This document shows positions 1 through 8,012 of a stretch of DNA of 55,368 nucleotides, one piece after another. Where the stretch lies: positions 1 to 55,368 of the forward strand of contig DATHVN010000135.1 of assembly GCA_035461305.1 (NCBI GenBank), written 5' to 3'. Within the stretch, counting starts at the first letter, position 1; every line of letters begins with the position of its first letter. The stretch is from Euzebyales bacterium. GTDB lineage: Bacteria > Actinomycetota > Nitriliruptoria > Euzebyales > JAHELV01. The notes beneath the pieces are model-generated. The model had not been told where the DNA came from. It did not search any database and saw only the letters and a list, made by a program, of their open reading frames with translations. The translations under genes and the position numbers were made by a program.

Positions 1-739
1 GCTCGAGCATGTCGCGGAGCCATTGCCGATACTCGGCCGGCGACACCGCGATAACCTCGAACCGCATGTTGGCGTGCTGGACGCCGCAGAACTCGGCGCA
101 CTCGCCCAGATACCGCCCTGGCTCGGTGGCATGCAGGGTCAACACGTTGGTGCGTCCCGGGATCATGTCACGCTTTCCCGACAGCTGGGGCACCCAGAAG
201 CTGTGGATCACGTCCTCGGTGTGCAGCCGCACCCGCACGTCGGTGCCGGTGGGGATGTACAGCTCGTTGGCCGTCACCAGCTCGGCGTCCTCGTAGGCGA
301 ACTCCCACCAGAACTGGTAGCCGGTCGCGTCGACGACGACGTCGTCGCCGCCTGGTCGTGCCGCGATGCCCAGCAGGTCGATCACGAACAGGGATGCGAA
401 CGCAACCGATGGCAGCACGATGCCTCCGCCGACGATGAACCGGCGGTGCAGTCGCCGTTCGTGCTCCTCGTCGACGTCGCCGCTCGGTCTGCGGACCATG
501 GCGACGACGAACAGCGCCAGCCAGCCGACGAAGATTGCCCCGCCGAGGGCCAACGTGAACCACCAGATCCTGGCCGCGATCTGCGCATCGGTGCCACGCG
601 GCGCCAGCGTGCCGCTGAGGCTGCATCCGGCGAGCAGGAGCATCGTAAGGAGAACCACAGCCGTGCGGGCACGCCCCAAACGCCCCGAGTGGACCTGCTG
701 CTCGCGCAACGATGCGCCGGATGCGACGGTCATAGGCAT
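1..739 (-). CDS. ctaC: Cytochrome c oxidase subunit II (CtaC), C-terminus cut off by window edge
   Basis: CuA-bearing subunit of the aa3-type terminal oxidase, which takes electrons from cytochrome c. The reading frame starts MPMTVASG (ATG at 739; a second ATG at 733) and has a lipoprotein signal ending LLLAGC, so the N-terminus is probably lipid-anchored. Two membrane segments follow (around WWFTLALGGAIFVGW and FIVGGGIVLPSVAFASLFVI). The periplasmic cupredoxin domain has the quinol/cyt c oxidase signature IHSFWVPQLSGKRDMIPG and the CuA loop GECAEFCGVQHANM, with both Cys, the His and the Met present. The gene continues past base 1, so its end and the expected ctaD neighbour are not visible. 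No clear Shine-Dalgarno sequence was seen at either ATG. Confidence 0.95.
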   Translation of the reverse strand, partial: MPMTVASGASLREQQVHSGRLGRARTAVVLLTMLLLAGCSLSGTLAPRGTDAQIAARIWWFTLALGGAIFVGWLALFVVAMVRRPSGDVDEEHERRLHRRFIVGGGIVLPSVAFASLFVIDLLGIAARPGGDDVVVDATGYQFWWEFAYEDAELVTANELYIPTGTDVRVRLHTEDVIHSFWVPQLSGKRDMIPGRTNVLTLHATEPGRYLGECAEFCGVQHANMRFEVIAVSPAEYRQWLRDMLE

Positions 740-881
740 GCGCGACCGCGGTACCCGACCATGTGACGTCATATTCGTCGTCCGGCGAGAAGCATGGCAG
801 CCGATCAGTCTCCCCCACGCCGCGTCGTCCCCGAACGGAGTGTGCCGGATAAGACCCGGATGCGCGTGTTGGCCGGCACGG

Positions 882-2196
882 TCAGTCGCGTTGGAGCACC
901 AGTGCGGCATTGATGAGCGCGAGATGGGACAGTCCCTGGGGGTAGTTGCCCATCAGCACGCCATCTTGGAGTTCGTGTAGGGCCGCTGCGCTCCCTCCAG
1001 CTCCGAGATGCCTGAGTCATCACACGTCCACAGCGCGGTCACCAGGTTCGCCATGTCGGCGACGGGGCGCGCAGTGCGGTCGTCGAGCACACGCCCGTCA
1101 TTGGTGTAGCGCCACGTCATGTCGAGCAGGTCACCGAAGTTGCCGAGCTGCAGCTGACCGGCTGCGCCGTTGCCGATCCGCACCGGTCGGGAGTCGCGGT
1201 AGCCGCGCAGATCCAGCGTCTGGTCGGGCAGCCGGGGATCGCCGTCGAGGCCGAACATCGGCTGGATCCGGGGATGCGTCCGGTTCGTCGCACGCTGCAG
1301 CGCGGTGAACGAGGCGTGCGCCTGCGCCTGGAGACCGATGCCCATGAACGCGTCGAGGATGAACGACGCGTCGCGCACCCACCGGTAGCGGTAGTCGTAG
1401 TTGGCCGAGCCTCCGATGCGCTCCGGCAGTGCCATCGTCGCGGCGGCCGCGATCGCTCCGGAGGACTGGGAGATCAGCAGCTGCAGGGCGAGGCCGCTGC
1501 GCACGACCGCGTCCCGGTACGGCCCGTCGTACGACATGGCCGAAGCCCGCTGCCGCCAGAAGTCGGGGGTCCGGCCGATCCGCGTCGCGACCTGGTCCAG
1601 GCGTGGGAACACCAGGGGCTCGTCGTCGACGCCGACCAGGCACAGCAGGCGGCGCGAGCCCTCGGTGCACGACACGGTCGCCGTCAGCGTGCCGCCCTCC
1701 GCGCGCAGCTCGCCATCGGCATCGGTCACCACTGACACCGCTGTCGAGTCGCCTTGCGCGACCGGGTGGCCCCGTTCCATGCGCCAGCGCGTCGGTCTGC
1801 GGCCGAAGTCGAACCGCGGCCGCACGCGGACATCGACGTCGACGCGTCCGCTGACGCACTCGATGCGCCGTGCCAGCTCGACCCACGGCAGCAGGCGGCC
1901 CTCCTGCAGCGTCAGCGCATCCATGACCCGCACGACGGCGTTCGCGGTCGTGAACGGGTTCTCGAGGACGTTGGTGTCCGGTAGGTACCGCGGGCGCGCG
2001 GTGAACTCGCCGCAGGGTCGCAGCTCGAAGCTCCCGCCGCGGTCAGGGTCGAGCAGTGCCGCGAAGAACGCCGGCCCGGACAGGTCGGGAGGCAGAGCCA
2101 GTCGATGGCCCCGTCGGCAGCGACCAGCGCGGCGGCCCGCCCATCACCGATGACGCCGTACGCACTGATCGGTGCCTAGCCGTCGATCCTGTCCAT
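882..2196 (-). pseudogene. Decayed GH15 glucoamylase/glucan 1,4-alpha-glucosidase
   Basis: The remains of a GH15 family protein can be read on the minus strand in three frames. It begins MDRIDG after a good ribosome site (GGAGAGG). Codon 7, where the family usually has Tyr, is TAG (2176-2178). The frame then reads [20 protein letters not shown] and reaches DWLCLP, and one base is lost near 2085-2095. The next frame runs through [37 protein letters not shown] and DDSGISELEG, and stops at 953-955 just after TNSKMAC. The family C-terminus MGNYPQGLSHLALINAALVL continues immediately in another frame. About 430 codons remain out of the usual roughly 600, so an internal segment that normally carries part of the (alpha/alpha)6 barrel and one catalytic acid is missing. 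Three independent lesions make function very unlikely. Confidence 0.9.
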
Positions 2197-2519
2197 CGCA
2201 CCTCTCCGTGCATGTTGCCGCTCGACGACGGATGCGCCAGTTGTGCGACGCCTCGGCCGTCGGTAGCGGACCGACCGTCACGGCCGACGCGCAGGTCTCC
2301 CCACCCCGCGAGGTGACGCGGCATGCCGACGGCGGGTGGGACGATGATCCCGAGCCGGAGGTCGACGGCGCCTGCAGCCTCGACGACGCGCCGAGCTTGG
2401 CGAGCGGGTTTGTTGATGTGCACGAGCCACTCGTCCGGTGCAAGTGTGCTGCTCGCGGCGTGCATGTGGCTCCCGCAGCCGGAGATGTAGGGTCGCAGCG
2501 CGCGGCGTAGGAGGTGGCA
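2197..2519. other. Gene-free stretch between the GH15 remnant and cytochrome c
   Basis: About 320 bases separate the divergent GH15 remnant and the cytochrome c gene. I see no supported gene here. Short open frames on both strands have no recognisable motif. The right end carries the strong ribosome site AGGAGG (2509-2514) for the cytochrome c gene, so the promoter should lie within this stretch. Confidence 0.5.
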
Positions 2520-2927
2520 GTGGACGCAGTGAGGAGTGGCCGACGTGGGTCCCGTCGTCGCGCCCTCGCCGGATGGTCGCTCGTCATCACGTTGATCGTG
2601 GCCGGCTGCACCGCGCCGATGACCCGCCCGCAGCAGGTCGGTGCAGGGGAACCCGAGATCGGCCGCCGACTGATCAGCGACTACGGATGCGTGAGCTGTC
2701 ATGTGGTGCCCGGCATCGCATCGACGCCGTCGTACGTCGGTCCGCCGCTCGACCACTGGGGGCAGCGCTCCTACATCGCCGGCGCGCTGTCCAACAACCA
2801 GGAGAACCTCGTGCGCTGGATCGTGGGCCCGCAGGAGGTCGAGCCAGGCACCGCGATGCCCGACCTCGGCGTCACCGAGCAGGACGCCACGAACATCGCC
2901 GCCTACCTGCTGTCGCTCAAGGAGTGA
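2520..2927 (+). CDS. Lipoprotein monoheme cytochrome c
   Basis: Small periplasmic electron carrier of about 135 residues. The N-terminus is basic (RRGSRRR), followed by a hydrophobic stretch ending IVAGC, a lipobox that predicts a lipid anchor. One heme site, CVSCH, follows, and a likely distal ligand lies in GTAMPDLGVT. The final helix AAYLLSLKE is typical of class I cytochromes c. The GTG at 2520 lies 5 bases after AGGAGG and is preferred; an in-frame GTG at 2514 is too close to that site. It sits between an oxidase subunit and the convergent qcr genes, so a role carrying electrons from the bc complex to the oxidase is inferred, not shown. Confidence 0.88.
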   Translation: MDAVRSGRRGSRRRALAGWSLVITLIVAGCTAPMTRPQQVGAGEPEIGRRLISDYGCVSCHVVPGIASTPSYVGPPLDHWGQRSYIAGALSNNQENLVRWIVGPQEVEPGTAMPDLGVTEQDATNIAAYLLSLKE

Positions 2928-2944
2928 TCGCGGAGTGATCGCGC

Positions 2945-2969
2945 CTCGCCGCTGTGACGCGACGGCGAG
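2945..2969. terminator. Hairpin between convergent cytochrome c and qcrB
   Basis: A perfect 7-base inverted repeat (CTCGCCG / CGGCGAG with an 11-base loop) lies in the 81-base gap between two converging genes. It has no T-run on either side, which is common for actinobacterial hairpin terminators. Assigned from position and symmetry only. Confidence 0.4.
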
Positions 2970-3008
2970 CCTCACCGGCGCTCCCGCCGACCGTGCGACT
3001 GCTGTCGT

Positions 3009-4547
3009 TCACGACGGGCGGCGTCGGAGCCCGTATCGCACGAGCGAGCCCACGGCGGCGATCGCGCCCACCGCGGCGACGGCGCCGGCGAGGGTCGCTG
3101 GTCTGCCGCGATCGTCGAGTCGGTGCCGCATTTCGCCCGAACGGTGCGTGCCCACCGTGACGGCGCCGCTCGACGTCGTTGCGTGACCGGCGATCGCCGC
3201 GTCGGCCGCCTCGCCTGCGTGCGACGGTTCGAGCGGGTCGGCGCGCGACAGATCGCGTGCGGCCTTCCACACCCCGAGACCGACGAGCACCGGGAGCACG
3301 AAGAAGAGCACACGCTCGGCGTTGCGGACAGGCACGATCGACCAATCGAACGTCGTGACGAACACGTCGTCACTGCCGGCGATCAGCAGCACGACGAAGC
3401 CCGTGATCGCCGCGGCCCCCAGCGCCGTCCGGACGGGACGGTCGCGTGGGCGGTCCAGGATGTGGTGCTCAGCGTGGTCGCCCGTGAGCCAGGCCTCCAG
3501 GAACGGCCACAGGTAGAGCACGCCGAACACGACCCCGGGGTAGAGCACGGCCGGGAAGAACTGGTTCGCCACGGTCCAGGGTCCCAGTTCGAGGCTCACG
3601 CCGGGCATCAGCCGCAGCGCGCCCTGCAGCCACAGGAAATACCAGTCGGCCTGCGACCCGCTCGACACCGCGAACACGTCGTACGGGCCGTAGAGCCACA
3701 CCGGGTTGATCTGCAGGAACCCACCCATGAGGTTGAGCACCGCGGCGATGAGGAAGAACAGCCCGACCGAGAGCGTGGCGTAGGACGGCCACAGCCGTAG
3801 GCCGACGACGTTGTCCTCGCGACTGCCACGCCCCGGGAACTGCGTGTGGTGGGGGCGCGCCACGAGGAACAGGTGCACGCCGATCAGTGCGGCGATGAGC
3901 GCCGGCATCAGGAAGATGTGGACGGCGAAGAGCCTGGACAGGAACCCCTCGCCCGGATACTCGCCACCCCAGATCCAGTACGCCAGCCACGTGCCGACGA
4001 CGGGGATCGACTCGGCGATCGAGTAGCCGATGCGCACACCGGTGCCGCTGAGCAGGTCGTCGAGCAGCGAGTAGCCGGCGAAGCCCTCGGCGATGGCGAC
4101 GACCATCAGGGTGACGCCCGTGATCCAGTTCAGCTCGCGCGGCCGACGGAACGCGCCGGTGAAGAACACACGGCAGAGGTGGATGAAGATCGCGCCGAGG
4201 AACACGATGGCGGCCCAGTGGTGGGTCTGGCGGAACAGCAGGCCGGCGTCGACCGAGAACGACAGGTTGACCACGGACTCATAGGCCTCGGTCATGGTCA
4301 CGCCGCGCAGCGGCTCGTACGTGCCGGCGTAGATGACCTCGGCCTCGCTCGGTGTGTAGAACAGCGCCAGGAAGATGCCCGTCCCCACCAGCACGACGAA
4401 CGAGTACAGCGCGATCTCGCCGAACAGGAACGAGAAGTGCTTGGGGAACACGTAGTCGAGCGTCGAGCGGGTGAACTTGGCAGCGCCGACCCGCTGATCG
4501 ATCCACTGGGCGAGCCGGCCGAATGGCGTCGTCGTGTGGTTGGTCAT
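3009..4547 (-). CDS. qcrB: Cytochrome bc1 complex cytochrome b subunit (QcrB)
   Basis: Membrane subunit of menaquinol:cytochrome c reductase, 512 residues, carrying both b hemes and the quinone sites. Eight or so membrane helices are visible. Heme ligands are a His pair in helix B (H109 and H123, 13 residues between) and a pair in helix D (H210 in FAVH and H225 in IGVH, 14 between). The Qo region is DWYFLWLQGALRL, the actinobacterial form of the PEWY loop. The full-length fused cytochrome b with a long C-terminal extension is typical of actinobacteria. The start codon overlaps the qcrA stop (ATGA), so translation is coupled. Unlike the second cytochrome b in this window (33009-33776), it has no Cys at the heme ci position. 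Confidence 0.97.
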   Translation of the reverse strand: MTNHTTTPFGRLAQWIDQRVGAAKFTRSTLDYVFPKHFSFLFGEIALYSFVVLVGTGIFLALFYTPSEAEVIYAGTYEPLRGVTMTEAYESVVNLSFSVDAGLLFRQTHHWAAIVFLGAIFIHLCRVFFTGAFRRPRELNWITGVTLMVVAIAEGFAGYSLLDDLLSGTGVRIGYSIAESIPVVGTWLAYWIWGGEYPGEGFLSRLFAVHIFLMPALIAALIGVHLFLVARPHHTQFPGRGSREDNVVGLRLWPSYATLSVGLFFLIAAVLNLMGGFLQINPVWLYGPYDVFAVSSGSQADWYFLWLQGALRLMPGVSLELGPWTVANQFFPAVLYPGVVFGVLYLWPFLEAWLTGDHAEHHILDRPRDRPVRTALGAAAITGFVVLLIAGSDDVFVTTFDWSIVPVRNAERVLFFVLPVLVGLGVWKAARDLSRADPLEPSHAGEAADAAIAGHATTSSGAVTVGTHRSGEMRHRLDDRGRPATLAGAVAAVGAIAAVGSLVRYGLRRRPS

Positions 4548-5407
4548 GCGCCCGCGTCCCCGGCGTCACCCAGTCGCCATCGGTCCGGCCCGACTGGTCC
4601 CGAGAAGTCGCCGGCGGCCAGCAACAGCCCGTCCGTGTCGATGCGCAGTGGCAGCTGCGGCAGTTCCCGCGGCGCGGGGCCGAACACCGGGACCGCCCCC
4701 TGCGCCACGTCGAACGTGGCCTGGTGGCACGGGCACAGCAACAGGTAGCCGACGTTCTGGTACAAGCCGACGGGACAGCCGGCGTGCGTGCAGACCTTCG
4801 AGTAGGCGACGTACCCCTGCGGCGTCCAGTTGGCGCGTCCGGGCGGCAGGTCCAGGTCCTCCATCGGGATGCGCATCAGGACGACCTGGTCGTCGGCTCT
4901 CGGGTCACGGCCCTCGGGGAAGACCGTCACGACGCCACCGAGGTCCAGTGTGTCGGACGCGATCCGATGGCCGCGCTCGTCGATCAGGTACACACCCTCA
5001 CGCCATCCGGTCTGGCGGAGCCCCAACGACGGGGCGGGCCCCAACGACCGTGCGGGCCACACGGTGCCGAGGCCGAGTGCGCCCAGCGCCGCAGCGAGCA
5101 GCCCGCCGAGCAGCCCACGGCGTCTGATGGCCCGTCGGCCCGCCTGGAACCGCTCGGCGGTCTCACGCTCCTCCTCAGGCGGTGGGACCAGGGTCGGTCG
5201 CGGTTCCTCCGAGGACTCGTGTGGCATCAGCCGCCGCGACCACCAGGCCAGGCCGGCACCGATGCTTCCCAGCGCCACCGCGAGCGCCGCCGACAGCCAC
5301 TGCGTGCCGGCGTCGAACTGGTACGCGGCGATGAAGCCCGCGCTGGCCGCGACGCTGATCAGGAACGCCAACGCGACCCGCACGGTCCCCCCCGGCCGGT
5401 CAGCCAC
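4544..5407 (-). CDS. qcrA: Cytochrome bc1 complex Rieske iron-sulfur subunit (QcrA)
   Basis: Rieske [2Fe-2S] protein of the bc1 complex, 287 residues from a GTG start. It has the long actinobacterial N-terminus: two membrane segments (VALAFLISVAASAGFIAAY and AALAVALGSIGAGLAWW), a charged linker, then a third near the twin Arg-rich RRAIRRRGLLGG segment. The C-terminal Rieske fold has both cluster boxes, CTHAGC and CPCH. It overlaps qcrC by 8 bases upstream and qcrB by 3 bases downstream, which shows a tightly coupled qcrC-qcrA-qcrB operon. Confidence 0.96.
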   Translation of the reverse strand: MADRPGGTVRVALAFLISVAASAGFIAAYQFDAGTQWLSAALAVALGSIGAGLAWWSRRLMPHESSEEPRPTLVPPPEEERETAERFQAGRRAIRRRGLLGGLLAAALGALGLGTVWPARSLGPAPSLGLRQTGWREGVYLIDERGHRIASDTLDLGGVVTVFPEGRDPRADDQVVLMRIPMEDLDLPPGRANWTPQGYVAYSKVCTHAGCPVGLYQNVGYLLLCPCHQATFDVAQGAVPVFGPAPRELPQLPLRIDTDGLLLAAGDFSGPVGPDRWRLGDAGDAGA

Positions 5408-6197
5408 TGCGCTCTCCCAACCACGCGGTCACGAGGACCAGCACCAGCATCGCGACGAACCCGGCCAGGGTCTCGGTCGACGGACCCCAGTGGGCCAGGC
5501 CGTACCCGCCGGCGTCCTGGGGCGTCCGCAGGTAGTCGGCGTAGGCGATGACATCGTTGAGCTCCTGATCGTCGAGCTGCCGCTCGCTGAACTGCGGCAT
5601 CGCGCCGGGACCGACGCGAATGGCCTCGGCCAGCTGCCGGTTGGGCACAGCATGCAACGGCGGTGCGTTGCCGCGGTTGACCAGCGCACCGCCCTTCCCG
5701 TCCCAGTTGTGGCACGAGGCGCAGTTGAGCCGGTACAGCTCGCCGCCACGTGCCAGGTCGACGTCGGTCAGGTCGAGCTCCGGGATCGGCGGGCCCGCAC
5801 CGAGGCCGTCGACGTAGGCAACCAGCTCGCGGATCTGGGGGTCGCTGAAGGCCGGTTCGCCCCGCTTGGTCTCCTGGTCCGGCTCGTCGATGGGCATGCG
5901 CCCGCTGCGCAGCCAGTAGTCGGCACTCGCTGCTCCGACGCCGATCAGCGAGGGGCCGCGCCACGTGCCCTGGCCCTGGTTGCCATGGCAGCTCGCACAG
6001 TTGGCCTGATACAGCTCGGGCCCGAGGGGCAGCTCGCTCTCGGGGACGTCCTGGCCGTGCGCTGGTCGCAGAAACAGGAGGGTGCCTGCGACGGCGAGCA
6101 CCACCACCCACCCGAGCAGGGCCCCGGCCTGAGGTCGACGCCGGAAGGCACCAACGGACGGTCGGCGCCGCCAGATGGCGGGCTCGCTGTTCGTCAT
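5400..6197 (-). CDS. qcrC: Cytochrome bc1 complex diheme cytochrome c subunit (QcrC)
   Basis: Diheme c-type cytochrome of the actinobacterial bc1 complex, 265 residues. Two CxxCH motifs are present: CASCH near the N-terminus (YQANCASCHG) and a second (YRLNCASCHNWDGKGG). An N-terminal membrane anchor or signal (LLGWVVVLAVAGTLLFL) and a C-terminal membrane helix (AGFVAMLVLVLVTAWLGE) hold it to the membrane. The start ATG at 6197 (MTNSEPAIW) is chosen because it puts the signal near the N-terminus; a longer open frame to 6404 has no signal-like start. It is the first gene of the qcrCAB operon. The ctaE gene that often precedes qcrC in actinobacteria is not here. Confidence 0.95.
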   Translation of the reverse strand: MTNSEPAIWRRRPSVGAFRRRPQAGALLGWVVVLAVAGTLLFLRPAHGQDVPESELPLGPELYQANCASCHGNQGQGTWRGPSLIGVGAASADYWLRSGRMPIDEPDQETKRGEPAFSDPQIRELVAYVDGLGAGPPIPELDLTDVDLARGGELYRLNCASCHNWDGKGGALVNRGNAPPLHAVPNRQLAEAIRVGPGAMPQFSERQLDDQELNDVIAYADYLRTPQDAGGYGLAHWGPSTETLAGFVAMLVLVLVTAWLGERSG

Positions 6198-6372
6198 GCG
6201 GGCGGGCCTACCCCTGGTCTCTTCATACAAACGGCTGGTCGTCCGGCTCGTCACGCTACCGAGCCGCGTGTGGACCGCGGAGGCCAGTCGCCATGATGTG
6301 TGTCCTTCGGTGAGGCGGGAAGGCAGCAGAGACTCGCCCGACCTCGACAATTGACTCGATGACGGAGTGGAC

Positions 6373-7020
6373 ATGGCAGACAGCGGCACGACCGTCGTGA
6401 TCACAGGGGGGACGGCCGGCGTTGGGCGAGCGACCCCGCGCCGGTTCGCTCAGGACGGCGCCCGCATCGCCTTGCTCGCGCGCGACAGTGATCGCCTGGA
6501 CGCGACGCGCAGGGAGCTCGAGGAGATGGGCGCGGCCGTGCTCGCGCTGCCGACCGATGTGGCCGACCCCGACCGCGTAGAGGCCGCGGCGAAGGCGGTC
6601 GAGGAGGGCCTCGGCGAGACTGACATCTGGATCAACGACGCCATGGTGACGATCTACGCCGAGTTCCTCGACATCGACCCCGACGAGTTCCGCCGGGCGA
6701 CGGAGGTGACCTACCACGGAACGGTGTGGGGCACGCGGGCGGCGCTGCAGCGCATGGTCCCCCGTGACCGCGGGACGGTGGTCCAGGTCGGGTCGGCGAT
6801 GGCCTACAGCTGCCAGCAGACCGGTCAACCGTTGGATCCGGAGGGACACGACAACCTGTTCGAGCCCGCGTCCGGCGACAGGGGCGCGCACGGGCCGTTC
6901 GACGATCAGGCCCATGCGCACAGCCCCCAGCTGTGGCTGACGAGGCGCCGGGGGCCGGTCGCGCTGGCCGTGGCGGCGGTGTCGGCCGCCGCCGTCGGCA
7001 CCCTGCTCCGCCGCTCATAG
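6373..7020 (+). pseudogene. SDR family oxidoreductase with the catalytic segment deleted
   Basis: The first 140 residues form a normal Rossmann start: TGGTAGVGRAT for the NAD(P) site, D-VADPDRV, then INDAMVTIY (usually NNA) and the strand VVQVGSAMAY with the active-site Ser. The next residues, CQQTGQPLDPEGHDNLFEP and GDRGAHGPFDD, match the C-terminal end of this SDR subgroup, followed by its usual C-terminal membrane helix (VALAVAAVSAAAVGTLL). The intervening part, more than 100 residues with the YxxxK catalytic pair, is missing without a frame change. The ATG at 6373 has GGAG 5 bases upstream. A folded remnant could be made, but catalysis is not expected. Confidence 0.8.
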
Positions 7021-7032
7021 CACGCTGCGCCG

Positions 7033-7896
7033 GTGCGTGCCCGACTGCTCGTTGCGTTGGTGCTGCTGGCGAGCGCGTGCGGCGACGCGTCGCCACCGTT
7101 GGCCGAGACGTCGACCGATCGTCTCGAGCTCGAGGTCGCACTGACGCCCGATCCGCTGGTCGGCGGTCGGGAGGCGACGTTCGAGCTGCACGTCACGAAC
7201 ACCAGCGACCGGCGCGCACTGCTCACGTTCGACACGACCCAGCGCGGCGATGTGGTGCTGTCCACAGGAGACGTCGAGGTGTACCGATGGGCGGCGCGTC
7301 GGGTCTTCGCCCAGGAGCCGCACGAGGTGGCGTTCGCGCCGGGGCAGACCGTGCGTTTTCCACTGGAGGAGGAACCGCTGCCGGTCGCACCTGGGGACTA
7401 CGAGCTGATGGCCACCGTCACGGGCGTGCCCAAGCTGCGTACGATCCGCACTGCCGCCTCGGTCGTCGGCAACGCCGCCACCGAGACGCCGTCGCCTGAG
7501 CCGACCGGCCCGCCGGAGCTGTCGGTCGCCTACGTCGGGGTCGTCGCCGACTACGCCGCGGTCGTCGACGCCGGCGGCCGCGCGGCCCTGGACGCGCCGC
7601 AGGCCGACCTCGAGCAGGTCGCCGCGAGCCTCGGGCCGTTCGTCGCGGTCACGGCGGGGGGCGTCATCGGGTCCGACTCCGTCACCGAGCTGTTCGGCGC
7701 GTGGTCCGACGCCGTGGCCGAGGCGGTCAGCGACGGCGGACGCGGCGGTGCCGTCGCCGTTGCGCAGGCGCACGCAGCGGCGTCCGAGTCCGTTGATCCG
7801 CCCGCTCACGATGTGGCCCAGGCGTACGTGGAGCACCTGGACCCGATGGCTTCGACACTGCGGCGCGAGTGCGTCAGAAGCTCACGACGCAGCTGA
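7033..7896 (+). CDS. BsuPI-domain lipoprotein, 3' end probably frameshifted
   Basis: Starts GTG (MRARLLVALVLLASAC), a clean lipoprotein signal with the lipid Cys at residue 16. Residues about 30-145 match the BsuPI (intracellular proteinase inhibitor-like) beta-sandwich: TFELHVTNTSDRRALLTFDTTQRGDVVLST, VYRWAARRVFAQ and a glutamate-rich GDYELMATVTG end. The C-terminal half (residues about 165-275) is Ala-rich and helical with no family I recognise. The last 8 residues (CVRSSRRS) look wrong: the neighbouring frame from 7869 continues a helical pattern (RQKLTTQLIDEVFLLATAVD), and a third frame later reads ELEQAPVTDVLDENADG. I infer one or two indels near the end. Substrate and function are unknown. 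Confidence 0.65.
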   Translation: MRARLLVALVLLASACGDASPPLAETSTDRLELEVALTPDPLVGGREATFELHVTNTSDRRALLTFDTTQRGDVVLSTGDVEVYRWAARRVFAQEPHEVAFAPGQTVRFPLEEEPLPVAPGDYELMATVTGVPKLRTIRTAASVVGNAATETPSPEPTGPPELSVAYVGVVADYAAVVDAGGRAALDAPQADLEQVAASLGPFVAVTAGGVIGSDSVTELFGAWSDAVAEAVSDGGRGGAVAVAQAHAAASESVDPPAHDVAQAYVEHLDPMASTLRRECVRSSRRS

Positions 7897-8012
7897 TCGA
7901 CGAGGTGTTCCTGCTCGCGACGGCCGTCGATGTCGGGAGCTGGAGCAGGCACCCGTCACCGACGTCCTCGACGAGAACGCCGACGGCCGGGGATCGTCGC
8001 GGGCCTGCCCAC

